Shown here one piece after another: positions 51,721 through 59,324 of a stretch of 64,000 nucleotides of DNA (positions within the stretch are counted from its first letter, which is position 1; each line of letters starts with the position of its first letter). The stretch covers positions 9,135 through 73,134 of the forward strand of contig CAZJPN010000036.1 of the NCBI GenBank assembly GCA_964547905.1, read 5' to 3'. Source of the DNA: JAJYLM01 sp964547905. Lineage in GTDB: Bacteria; JAMCPX01. The translations under genes were made by a program, and so were the position numbers. The notes beneath the pieces were generated by a model. That model was given only the letters and a program-made list of their open reading frames with translations, was not told the origin of the DNA and did not search any database.

Positions 51721-52153
51721 CTACAAGGAATTTATAGAATTATTAAATAAACACGGCGTAGAATATATGATCATAGGTGCCTATGCTGTTATGTACCATA
51801 CAAACATTGCAAGGGAGACAAAAGATATTGATTTCTGGATCAAGAGAACTAAAGAAAATGCTAAGAAATGCATTCAGGTTATAAAAGAATTTGCAGGGTT
51901 AGACGTTGATAGTGATGATTTGCTGAAAAAGAATGAAATATTCTTTATAGGGGCTGAGCCTTACAGAATAGACATTTTCAATGAGCAGGGGGATTTTTCC
52001 TTCTCTAAGGCATACGCAAAAAAGAAAGAAGGAAAATTTAGGAATGTGAGAACCTTCTTCATTTCTAAGAAGGATTTGTTAGCCTTAAAAGAATATTTTT
52101 ATAGAAAAGACGATATCAAAGACATAAAGAGACTGCGCCAAGTGGAAAAATAA
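51692..52153 (+). CDS. Nucleotidyltransferase-fold protein (DUF6036/MNT-like)
   Basis: A 153-residue protein with the minimal nucleotidyltransferase signature YMIIGAYAVMYHTNIARETKD-type: hG-(A/G)-x-A-V followed by TKDIDFWI with two acidic residues (residues about 25-55), then YRIDIFNEQGDF with a third. Many such proteins occur in accessory modules, some as toxins or antitoxins. The late basic part (FISKKDLLALKEYFYRKDDI) resembles the family's C-terminal helix. It is overlapped by the small basic gene upstream and followed by a hairpin and an ATPase-gene remnant. Whether it is active cannot be told. Confidence 0.7.
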   Translation: MGKEKQYENDYKEFIELLNKHGVEYMIIGAYAVMYHTNIARETKDIDFWIKRTKENAKKCIQVIKEFAGLDVDSDDLLKKNEIFFIGAEPYRIDIFNEQGDFSFSKAYAKKKEGKFRNVRTFFISKKDLLALKEYFYRKDDIKDIKRLRQVEK

Positions 52154-52205
52154 GAAATAATAGACGATTCTCCACGCTCTTGTGTATCAACCGACTCTAT
52201 AAAAC

Positions 52206-52246
52206 ATCCTTGCTTATTGAAACAATATGTTTCAATAAGCAAGGAT
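52206..52246. repeat. Perfect 19-bp hairpin next to an ATPase-gene remnant
   Basis: Arms 52206-52224 and 52228-52246 pair perfectly around a three-base loop; the arm reads ATCCTTGCTTATTGAAACA. It could be a terminator for the nucleotidyltransferase gene or the edge of a recombined segment. The surrounding 317-base gap (52154-52470) also holds a gene remnant and the hicB promoter. Confidence 0.7.
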
Positions 52247-52408
52247 AATAAAGAGGATTTATCATGTAAACAGGGGTTTATCGTATATCCTGGAAAAGAA
52301 TCGTATCCTGTTACACGCAATGTCAGCTATTTGCCTGTATCCATGATAAATAAAATCTTATCAACCGCTTATAAAGACAAGAACGACAAATGGGAAATAT
52401 CAAATTAA
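52247..52408 (+). pseudogene. C-terminal remnant of a DUF4143-type ATPase
   Basis: The short frame contains KQGFIVYPGKESYPVTRNVS and ends near LSTAYKDKNDKWEISN. The y-P-G-(k/e)-E-S-Y-P-(v/l)-(t)-(k/r)-N-v pattern is the usual end of DUF4143 AAA-type ATPases. No ATPase core precedes it; upstream is the 19-bp hairpin. It is best read as a decayed 3' end left by deletion, marking the site as recombinationally active. The frame from 52217 is not a plausible whole gene. Confidence 0.5.
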
Positions 52409-52432
52409 ACTCCACAGAACTCCTGCACAACC

Positions 52433-52461
52433 TTGACATTATAACACTGTTTGGCTATATT
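52433..52461 (+). promoter_or_regulatory. Promoter of hicB
   Basis: TTGACA (52433-52438), a 17-base spacer and TATATT (52456-52461). The ATG at 52471 is nine bases after the -10, predicting a leader of two or three bases. It lies inside the longer frame that runs from 52390, which argues that 52471 is the real start. Confidence 0.6.
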
Positions 52462-52470
52462 AAAAATGAA

Positions 52471-52707
52471 ATGAAGAAAAAAACAATTTACCAATATCCG
52501 GTGTTCATTGAACCATGTGATGAGGGTGGTTTTTTTGCAACGTGCCCCGCACTTGCAGGCTGTCATGTGCAGGGTGAAAGACTTGAGGACATACTAAACG
52601 AGATGAAAGCAGTAATTGATGCATATCTTGAAGATCTCAAGTCACACCATGAGTCCATACCGAAACCTACCAAATTCACAATCAGCTCAATTGGGGTTGC
52701 TGTTTAA
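52471..52707 (+). CDS. hicB: HicB-family antitoxin
   Basis: A 78-residue partial RNase H-fold protein: YQYPVFIEPCDEGGFFATCPAL, AGCHVQGERLEDILNEMKAV and AYLEDLKSHHESIPKP match HicB. No DNA-binding domain is fused, so it would be the short, HicA-neutralising kind. The start at 52471 is chosen from the promoter position. It is directly followed by hicA in the less common antitoxin-first order. Confidence 0.85.
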   Translation: MKKKTIYQYPVFIEPCDEGGFFATCPALAGCHVQGERLEDILNEMKAVIDAYLEDLKSHHESIPKPTKFTISSIGVAV

Positions 52708-52941
52708 GTGTCTACGCGGTTTCTTGCTGTTACCGCCAAACAGATTATTCGTGTTCTCCTACACTTAGGGTTTAAGTTCTCCCGCCAAGCAGGAACAAGT
52801 CATGCTATATATTTTAGAGCTTCTGATGGAAAAAGGACCGTAGTTCCTATATATGCTGGAATAACTCTCAAGCGTAAAGCTATGAAAGCCATTCTTGCCG
52901 ATATTGGTATTACAGTTGAAGAATTACGTAATCTTTTATAA
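52708..52941 (+). CDS. hicA: HicA-family mRNA interferase toxin
   Basis: A 77-residue dsRBD-fold toxin. TAKQIIRVLLHLGFKFSRQ leads to the catalytic histidine segment GTSHAIYFRASDGKR, then VVPIYAGITLKRKAMKAIL. HicA cleaves mRNA independent of the ribosome and is neutralised by HicB. The start is GTG immediately after the hicB stop, so they are coupled. The pair is short and alone, consistent with a chromosomal toxin-antitoxin module. Confidence 0.88.
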   Translation: MSTRFLAVTAKQIIRVLLHLGFKFSRQAGTSHAIYFRASDGKRTVVPIYAGITLKRKAMKAILADIGITVEELRNLL

Positions 52942-52991
52942 CCCTCGTGTAAGAGCTTTGGCACATTGTTTGTTACATCATAAGGTGTGTA

Positions 52992-53858
52992 ATGATTTCT
53001 GTTATAATAGTTAATTACAATACAAAGGATTTGCTGAGAAATCTTTTAAACTCTCTTAAGAAATTCTTTCAAGGAGAGAAGGTCATCCTTGTTGATAATG
53101 CATCGTCAGATGACAGTGTGGATATGGCCTCTCACGAGTTCCCCTGGGTGAGTCTTATCGCAAACAAGGACAACGTTGGTTTTGCAAGGGCAAACAATCA
53201 GGCTATGGACATTGCCCGCGGCGATGTCTTTGTCCTTATAAACAGTGATGCGGAGCTGATCGACGACAGCCTGAAGCAGGCTGTATCCATGGTAACGAAC
53301 AATAAAGATTATGGGCTTATCGGGTGTAAGCTGTTGAACAGCAATACCAGCACCCAGTTTTCTGTCGGCAGGTTCCCGGGCATTTTGTATACGTTATTAT
53401 CAAATACCGGATTAGGATTGCTGCTGCCTGCCAATTTAAAATCAAAACTGTTTGCAGGCAGGTACTTTGATTACACCAAACAATCAGAAGTGGATTGGGT
53501 TATGGGTGCATGCATGATAGTACGGAAAGATGTCTATAAACAGATCGGCGGGTTAAATACCGGTTATTTTATGTTCGGCGAGGATATGGAATGGTGCTAC
53601 CGCATAAGAAACTCAGGGTATAAAATCTTGTATACCCCTTCATCACAGGTTAAGCACCACTTCAACAAGAGCGGCTCTTCCGGTGCTGCAAAGCGCTACG
53701 AGCTTATGTACAAAAACTACTACTCGTTCTGCAACACCTATCTCGGCAAACATGAAACAGCCGTTATAAGAATACTGAATATCATAGGGCTGCTGCTCAG
53801 ATATATGGCTTACAAAGCAGGACTGATTAAAACAACCGCCCCATTCCTGTCTTATTGA
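52992..53858 (+). CDS. Family 2 glycosyltransferase (rhamnosyltransferase-like)
   Basis: A 288-residue GT-A glycosyltransferase with SVIIVNYNTKDLLRNLLNSL, VILVDNASSDDS, VGFARANNQAMDIA, FVLINSDAEL (metal site) and MFGEDMEWCYRIRNSG. A closing hydrophobic segment (ILNIIGLLLRYMAYK) may anchor it. Members of this group add rhamnose or related sugars to polysaccharide, and the dTDP-rhamnose genes in this window fit that. It faces the opposite way from the glycosyltransferase operon across the MITE-like element. Confidence 0.83.
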   Translation: MISVIIVNYNTKDLLRNLLNSLKKFFQGEKVILVDNASSDDSVDMASHEFPWVSLIANKDNVGFARANNQAMDIARGDVFVLINSDAELIDDSLKQAVSMVTNNKDYGLIGCKLLNSNTSTQFSVGRFPGILYTLLSNTGLGLLLPANLKSKLFAGRYFDYTKQSEVDWVMGACMIVRKDVYKQIGGLNTGYFMFGEDMEWCYRIRNSGYKILYTPSSQVKHHFNKSGSSGAAKRYELMYKNYYSFCNTYLGKHETAVIRILNIIGLLLRYMAYKAGLIKTTAPFLSY

Positions 53859-53876
53859 AGGAATGGTGTCAAATCT

Positions 53877-54013
53877 TTGCAAGCTGTCCGACAATGTCAT
53901 TCTGAGGCTTTAGTTGAGAATCTTTTTTTATAACTCGTTAAAAATATTAGATTCTTCACTTCATTCAGAATGACAAAACCGGGTTTTTTTTGAATTGTCG
54001 GACAGCTTGCAAG
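53877..54013. mobile_element. MITE-like element with terminal inverted repeats
   Basis: Outer arms TTGCAAGCTGTCCGACAAT (53877-53895) and ATTGTCGGACAGCTTGCAA (53994-54012) pair fully; an inner pair GTCATTCTGA/TCAGAATGAC (53896-53905 and 53965-53974) nests inside. No protein is encoded. Partial extra copies of the arm follow at 54035 (GAATTGTCGGACGGCATGC) and 54099 (ATTATCGGACAACCTC). The inner GTCATTCTGA...AAGAATCT theme is seen in miniature elements of other genomes. The gap to 54248 holds nothing else recognisable. Confidence 0.75.
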
Positions 54014-54248
54014 AGAGGGAAAAAAGTAAGGAATTGTCGGACGGCATGCTTGACGGGAGGTATTGGATACCCGTGCAGGGCTTTAGTCAGAAGACGAAAA
54101 TTATCGGACAACCTCTTAATGGGGAGAAAATTTTACATGTCTGTTTCGAACATGTGTTGACATACCCTAAGAATTTATCCTTGCAAATCCAAACGATTAT
54201 TTTAATATACAAGTCCTGATTGCAAGTTTTCAAATGAGATTTTTGTAG

Positions 54249-55319
54249 TTAATTCGTGTTTTTATAATCTTTTATCGCCTTCATTACCGATTTGCTATCA
54301 TTCCATCTCATTTTTATTATCCTTTTTGCTATGCGAAGAACATTCGCAGCTTTTATAAACGCTATCTTTTGAGGATAATACTTACTATGGTATTTCAAAC
54401 TTCCTTTTGTATAGTAATATTCAGCAAAGGAACTCGCTCCGTGCATTCCCATCCCGCCTTTATGATAACAAACCGCATCTCTACATACTTTCAATGTATA
54501 GCTTTGGCGAATTGCTTTAGTACACCAATCGGTTTCTTCCCAGTATAAAAAATATTCTTCCGGCAGAAGGCCTAAAACCTTAAAACTTGTTATATCTGTA
54601 AATAATGCGCCACCCGATATAAAGCTTAACTCATCAAGTTTTTTTGCCTCCTTTATGAATTTTATTGTTCCTGTATAATGATTAATTTTTCCTCCACCTA
54701 AAAACAGTATTTTATCCGATTCACTATAAGCTTTAACCGTAAATCCATAAATGACTTTTTGGGGTTTGTCGGAATTTACGAAATCTATTGCGGTTTGTAA
54801 GCTGTTTCGATTTAGTATCATATCGGGGTTTAGCAAAAGGACCATACCTTGGCTGTTAACGCTGAGCAACATTCTCAAGGCTACATTGTTGCCACCTGCA
54901 AAACCGAGGTTCTTGCCAGTTTGTATTAAAATCAATTTGGTGCTTGTTGTAAGATAAGAAAGATCTTTAGAATTTGGGTAGATAGAGGTTTGCCCTTCAA
55001 TATCTAAAATGGAGCTATGTAAAATATTGCTTTGATTCTCAGCCTTTTCTCTTGAGTAAATAAGATAGAGAAGGGGCTTTTTTTCAGGTGGAAAGGATCT
55101 GTTTCTTAATGGATGTGCAGGGCTAATCCATACAGATAATTTGCCCTCAGCCCAGGCTCTAATATATTCTAAAGAATTATCCGAAGAATCGTTGTCAATA
55201 ACAATAATCTGATAGTTTGAATAATCACTTTTAAATATGCTTTCCAAACATTCAATAGTATTTGCCCAACTATTGTAGTTAAGTATAAGTATATATATTT
55301 TAGGATGTTTTGAATTCAT
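54249..55319 (-). CDS. Family 2 glycosyltransferase
   Basis: A 356-residue GT-A enzyme. KIYILILNYNSWANTIECL and IIVIDNDSSDNSL begin the nucleotide site; a loop insert of about 70 residues (YIRAWAEGKLSVWISPAH onward) is unusual for the family. GKNLGFAGGNNVALRML, LLLNPDMILNRN (metal site) and YFLYWEETDWCTKA follow. It is the last gene of the minus-strand polysaccharide operon and AT-rich. The donor sugar is unknown; a rhamnosyl- or mannosyl-type transfer is usual for such sequences. Confidence 0.85.
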   Translation of the reverse strand: MNSKHPKIYILILNYNSWANTIECLESIFKSDYSNYQIIVIDNDSSDNSLEYIRAWAEGKLSVWISPAHPLRNRSFPPEKKPLLYLIYSREKAENQSNILHSSILDIEGQTSIYPNSKDLSYLTTSTKLILIQTGKNLGFAGGNNVALRMLLSVNSQGMVLLLNPDMILNRNSLQTAIDFVNSDKPQKVIYGFTVKAYSESDKILFLGGGKINHYTGTIKFIKEAKKLDELSFISGGALFTDITSFKVLGLLPEEYFLYWEETDWCTKAIRQSYTLKVCRDAVCYHKGGMGMHGASSFAEYYYTKGSLKYHSKYYPQKIAFIKAANVLRIAKRIIKMRWNDSKSVMKAIKDYKNTN

Positions 55320-55382
55320 TTAAAATAGGGCTTTCATTATCGGTATTTTTATTCCTATTAGTTATGCCTATGTAATTCCTCA

Positions 55383-56354
55383 TCATTGGTCAACAGTTTT
55401 TCTCTTATGCATAAAAAAAGCTTTATAGCAGGCTTTTATATTTGTTATTTCAGCTTCTACAAAGCCTTTAGATTCACTGTAATTCTTCCTAATAATAAAT
55501 AAAATGCCGATTTTGATATAACCGGTTATAATACGTCTTGCGTGCTGAATTGCCATAAGTAAATACCGTAAAAGCCATGTAGAAGGGTGGTATTTCTGGA
55601 AGATGTATTTTAAGGAACTTGCCCATAATATAGCTAAATAGGAATTAGGAACATATTTAGATGATCTACCATGTAAATGGTATATGCTTGCTCTTGGGTA
55701 GGTTGTAATAATGTAATGGGATTTTCTTAGCCTTAAAGAGATATCGGTTTCTTCATCATACAGAAAAATATTATTATCAAATCCACCTATCTTGGAAAAT
55801 GACTGTTTCGTAAACATCATTGCACTACCATGTATAATATCCGGTATAAATGTTTTTTGTTTGTCTATATATTTTTTGTAGGTAAGTTCTTTATACATGA
55901 AGAACCTCTTTAAAAGAGGTGGGGCAACTATATCAAGAATTTGTACAGAAATATGGGCATAAAATTTGTGATAGAATTGAAGATTATTGTTGGCATCATA
56001 TATTAGTGGTCCTGTTAGACCTACTTCAGCATGTTCAAGCAGATAACAGCTCATGTCTTCTATACCATTTAGAATCAGAGTGTCAGGGTTAAGAAAGAAC
56101 AACACGTTTCCTTTTGCATGCTCTGCACCTATGTTGTTTGCTTTACCAAAACCAAGATTTTTATTATTTCCAATTATTTTTACCCACGGAAATCTTTCTG
56201 TTATGGCATTAATGCTGCCATCTGTTGAGCCATTGTCCGAGACAATAACCTCATAAGGGATTTTATGGATCTTATCCTTAATGGATTGAATACACTCAAG
56301 GATTTCTTTCCTTACATTGTAATTGACGATAATTATAGAGAGGAATGTTGACAT
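55383..56354 (-). CDS. Family 2 glycosyltransferase
   Basis: A 323-residue GT-A enzyme with FLSIIIVNYNVRKEILECI, VIVSDNGSTDGSINA, KNLGFGKANNIGAEHA, LFFLNPDTLILNG (metal site) and FLYDEETDISLRLRKS. A long hydrophobic and basic C-terminal part (RYLLMAIQHARRII, GILFIIRKN) suggests membrane association. It sits between the other GT2 and the GT17 gene in the polysaccharide operon. Paralogous in style to 54249-55319. Confidence 0.86.
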   Translation of the reverse strand: MSTFLSIIIVNYNVRKEILECIQSIKDKIHKIPYEVIVSDNGSTDGSINAITERFPWVKIIGNNKNLGFGKANNIGAEHAKGNVLFFLNPDTLILNGIEDMSCYLLEHAEVGLTGPLIYDANNNLQFYHKFYAHISVQILDIVAPPLLKRFFMYKELTYKKYIDKQKTFIPDIIHGSAMMFTKQSFSKIGGFDNNIFLYDEETDISLRLRKSHYIITTYPRASIYHLHGRSSKYVPNSYLAILWASSLKYIFQKYHPSTWLLRYLLMAIQHARRIITGYIKIGILFIIRKNYSESKGFVEAEITNIKACYKAFFMHKRKTVDQ

Positions 56355-56446
56355 AAGATAAATTGAGATTTTATTTCTTTAAAAATTCTACTGATTCCAG
56401 AGAGCTTTCCGCCAATTTTTTTTAACAACATTCTACCTGCTTTATA

Positions 56447-57313
56447 TTATAATGTCTTTATTAAATGACTGTAGTTGTTTTTGTTCATCAGGATAAATTT
56501 TGGGAAAGAATCATCCAGTGCAACGAATTTATATGAAAAATTTCTGCCAAAAATATCCTGCCCGTTGTTTATTGCGAATTCAATGCTATTAGTATCTTTA
56601 AACTCTTTTTTGTCATATTCAGTGTGAGCAAACGCCTCCAGCTTTTTTATAATAGAATTCACCCCCCCGAGATAGCTGAAATGCCATCCGCCATTATCAA
56701 CACAAAAGAGTCTTTTCCCTTTTAAATCAATATTTATAAATTTCCATAGTTTTACCCGCATACGATGAAGGAACCTTTCGGGATAGTAATCCCGCATCTG
56801 TATCACTACTTTTCGTAAATCCTGTGGGGTGGTAAGATCGCTATAATTAACCATAGCAGTTCCTGTCCACTTATATCTGCCGGCATTGGTTACATTTATA
56901 CAATTTATAAAATAATAAAATGATTTTTGTTTGAAAATCTTTATTCCGGGTTTGCTCTTGTATTTAGAAATTTTTTCCGGATTTGGGATTTCGTCTAAAT
57001 CGGATATCATGATCACATCGTTTGCGTTACAATTTTTTAAGCCATTCATGATCATATTTCTCTGGTAATTTTCAAGAACCCATGTCTGTTTACCATGATA
57101 ATCCGGATATCTATCTACGACAACATGGATTATTTTATCACGGAATTTTGAGTAACGGGCTATGTTTTCTAAAAAATGAAGCGGCTTATCTTTACCGTGG
57201 TGAGTTTTTGTTGCTTCAACAAGCACAAATTTATCCACCGAGTCGTTAAGGACATTTAATCGTATTTCCAATAGATCAAGTTCATCAAAAAAGATAAAAC
57301 AATCGTAAATCAT
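56447..57313 (-). CDS. Family 17 glycosyltransferase
   Basis: A 288-residue protein with the GT17 (MGAT3-like) signature: IYDCFIFFDELDLLEIRLN, NDSVDKFVLVEATKTHHG, KPLHFLENI, WVLENYQRNMIMNGL, DVIMISDLDEIPNPEKI and the late NGGWHFSYLGGV. Eukaryotic relatives add bisecting GlcNAc; bacterial members act in surface-glycan synthesis with unknown specificity. It overlaps the GT4 gene by ATGA at its start. Base composition is low in G+C. Confidence 0.88.
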   Translation of the reverse strand: MIYDCFIFFDELDLLEIRLNVLNDSVDKFVLVEATKTHHGKDKPLHFLENIARYSKFRDKIIHVVVDRYPDYHGKQTWVLENYQRNMIMNGLKNCNANDVIMISDLDEIPNPEKISKYKSKPGIKIFKQKSFYYFINCINVTNAGRYKWTGTAMVNYSDLTTPQDLRKVVIQMRDYYPERFLHRMRVKLWKFINIDLKGKRLFCVDNGGWHFSYLGGVNSIIKKLEAFAHTEYDKKEFKDTNSIEFAINNGQDIFGRNFSYKFVALDDSFPKFILMNKNNYSHLIKTL

Positions 57314-58512
57314 CTTTGATTCCCAATTTTTAATATAGCATTAAAATGGTTGATAAGGTTATCCGTTGCTTTTTCCCATGTCCATTTTTCTCTTATAAAC
57401 TCAATTGCATTTTTACCCATTAAAAGTCTTTTATCAGGCTCCTGTATAAGATACTTTATAGCGTCTGAAAATTTATCTAAGTCTCGTTCAGTAACCATAC
57501 CGGTAATACCATCCAAAATGCTTTCTCTTATTCCACCCTCACTCACGCCTATTACAGGGGTTCCACAAGCCATTGCCTCCAAAGGTACCAGTCCAAATGG
57601 CTCCAAATATGGTGCATACAATACCAACATTGCTTTATTATAGTATTTAATAAGCTCTGTATCAGTTATACTAACTCTTATCTCCATATCAACATGATTC
57701 TTTTTTGCAAGTGCATCTAATATGTTTCTTTCACTCGCATTATCTTCGTCGCTAATGATAACAATCTTGGGTTTGTCATGTAATTTTCCAATTGCCTTTA
57801 TTATAAATCTAAAGCCTTTACTCTGTATTATACGACCAACGGACAATATAAAATTTTCTTTTTTAATATTTTTATTTGGTTTAAATTTTTCTGTATCTAC
57901 TCCGAGATACACAACGTATGAGTTTAATCCATAAGCCCGCATTACAGATTCATGTGAATAGTGAGAGTTAACAACTATTCTTGAAGCATGCATGGTATTT
58001 GATTCATCAATAGATTTTATCAGGGTACGAAAGAACAATCCTCTTACGTTACGAAAAAAGGAATTACTGAGTGAAGAATTGTAAGTTTCTTCAATCAAAG
58101 GATGCTCATTCACCCATCTATGCGGTTCCTGAATGTAGTACAAAGAGGGTATTTTCAAATATTTTAATATGAAAGGGCTCTGTGTAATAACGGAATGATG
58201 CACAAATACAAGTGCATAATCGGTATTGTTTATTTTTTCAGCAATATGTTTTTGATTCATCGCTTGGGATAGAAGTATTGTTCTTAGATATAACCATCTG
58301 AAGCCTGTAATGTTTATATCAGGGGATAGTGTTTTTACAGGATAGACAAATTTCTTATCAACTACCTCATCAAGCGGTAGGAACTGCTCATTGGCTGTTT
58401 CTGGCAAGTATGCATCTATGGTATATCCCCTTTTCTTAAGCTCTTTTGAAAACTCATAAAGAGCCCTTTTAGCCCCTCCCTGAGGAAGGTTATGAAAGAC
58501 GGCAATCTTCAT
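57310..58512 (-). CDS. Family 4 glycosyltransferase
   Basis: A 400-residue GT-B enzyme. N-terminal domain: MKIAVFHNLPQGGAKRALYE and the phosphate-binding GG; C-terminal donor domain: NFILSVGRIIQSKGFRFIIK, LYAPYLEPFGLVPLEAMAC with the family E-x7-E, and GTPVIGVSEGGIRE. It uses a nucleotide sugar (often GDP-mannose or UDP-sugars). The start at 58512 overlaps the methyltransferase stop by ATGA. It is in mid-operon. Confidence 0.92.
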   Translation of the reverse strand: MKIAVFHNLPQGGAKRALYEFSKELKKRGYTIDAYLPETANEQFLPLDEVVDKKFVYPVKTLSPDINITGFRWLYLRTILLSQAMNQKHIAEKINNTDYALVFVHHSVITQSPFILKYLKIPSLYYIQEPHRWVNEHPLIEETYNSSLSNSFFRNVRGLFFRTLIKSIDESNTMHASRIVVNSHYSHESVMRAYGLNSYVVYLGVDTEKFKPNKNIKKENFILSVGRIIQSKGFRFIIKAIGKLHDKPKIVIISDEDNASERNILDALAKKNHVDMEIRVSITDTELIKYYNKAMLVLYAPYLEPFGLVPLEAMACGTPVIGVSEGGIRESILDGITGMVTERDLDKFSDAIKYLIQEPDKRLLMGKNAIEFIREKWTWEKATDNLINHFNAILKIGNQR

Positions 58513-59324
58513 GTTACTTTCCTGCATTGAATCAGAAGAGCTGCACCTTTATCTTTCGATTTTACATCTAATAAATAATATTTGTTTAAATACATGAACC
58601 AGAAAATCTTTAAAACAGATATTGGTGTGAAAGATAGTGCTTTTGCTTTATAAGATCTCAGCATGATAAAAAATTCTCGTGTAAAAAACTCCTCTATCTG
58701 ATCCCATTTTGAAAATACTTTTTCAGGTAGATAATAATTGATCTCTATTTCTTTAAACCCAATTTCAAATAACAGTTTTTTCCATTGCTCCGGTGACATG
58801 TAATAATAGTGTTCATGCCTTAAATCATTTTTTTTTATGTATTCCTGTGCCTTATCTTCACGGCCAATTTTTATATAGTTTTTGTAATGGTATAGATAAT
58901 CATGATAATTCTCACTTGGTACCGTCAATATAAACATACCAGATGGTTGTAAAATTCTGTAGACTTCTTTAATAGCGTCATTATAACAGGGTATGTGTTC
59001 AAATACGCAGTTGCTGAAGACTGTTTTAAAACTTCTGTCCCCGAAAGACATATTACATGCATTCATAACTTCAGCACTCTCATATATAGAGGTTTTTTTT
59101 GCAAGTGCAACTGCATCCTTATTATTGTCTATGCCTACATCCACTTTTGTATTATTGAAGAATAATGAACCGAAAGAACCATCTCCGCAACCAAGATCTA
59201 ACAAGGGTCTATCCATGACGCCATTTTTTTTGTTTAAAATTCTAAGCTCGATTGCTCTCCACAATGCAAAAGAAGGGATGGTAGGATATCTGTTGATTGT
59301 TTTCCATAAATAATTCATTGTCAT
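58509..59324 (-). CDS. SAM-dependent class I methyltransferase
   Basis: A 271-residue methyltransferase of the type 11/12 group. The SAM site is PLLDLGCGDGSFG, followed by DVGIDNNKDAVALAK and FSNCVFEHIPCYNDAIKEVYRIL; FILTVPSENYH is motif III. The C-terminal segment is hydrophobic and basic, possibly peripheral to the membrane (SFTPISVLKIFWFMYL). Such enzymes methylate a sugar or lipid carrier in surface-glycan clusters. It overlaps the radical SAM gene upstream by ATGA and the GT4 gene downstream. Confidence 0.85.
   Translation of the reverse strand: MTMNYLWKTINRYPTIPSFALWRAIELRILNKKNGVMDRPLLDLGCGDGSFGSLFFNNTKVDVGIDNNKDAVALAKKTSIYESAEVMNACNMSFGDRSFKTVFSNCVFEHIPCYNDAIKEVYRILQPSGMFILTVPSENYHDYLYHYKNYIKIGREDKAQEYIKKNDLRHEHYYYMSPEQWKKLLFEIGFKEIEINYYLPEKVFSKWDQIEEFFTREFFIMLRSYKAKALSFTPISVLKIFWFMYLNKYYLLDVKSKDKGAALLIQCRKVT

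Noticed and set aside
52217..52408. Independent small gene starting at a TTG
   Set aside because: The conserved part resembles only the end of DUF4143 ATPases and the start lies inside a hairpin, so it is better seen as a remnant.
52390..52470. N-terminal extension of HicB
   Set aside because: A strong promoter with its -10 at 52456-52461 lies within this stretch and the extension has no homology to HicB.
53995..54219. Plus-strand frame downstream of the MITE-like element
   Set aside because: It reads through repeat arms, has no family resemblance, and lacks a Shine-Dalgarno.
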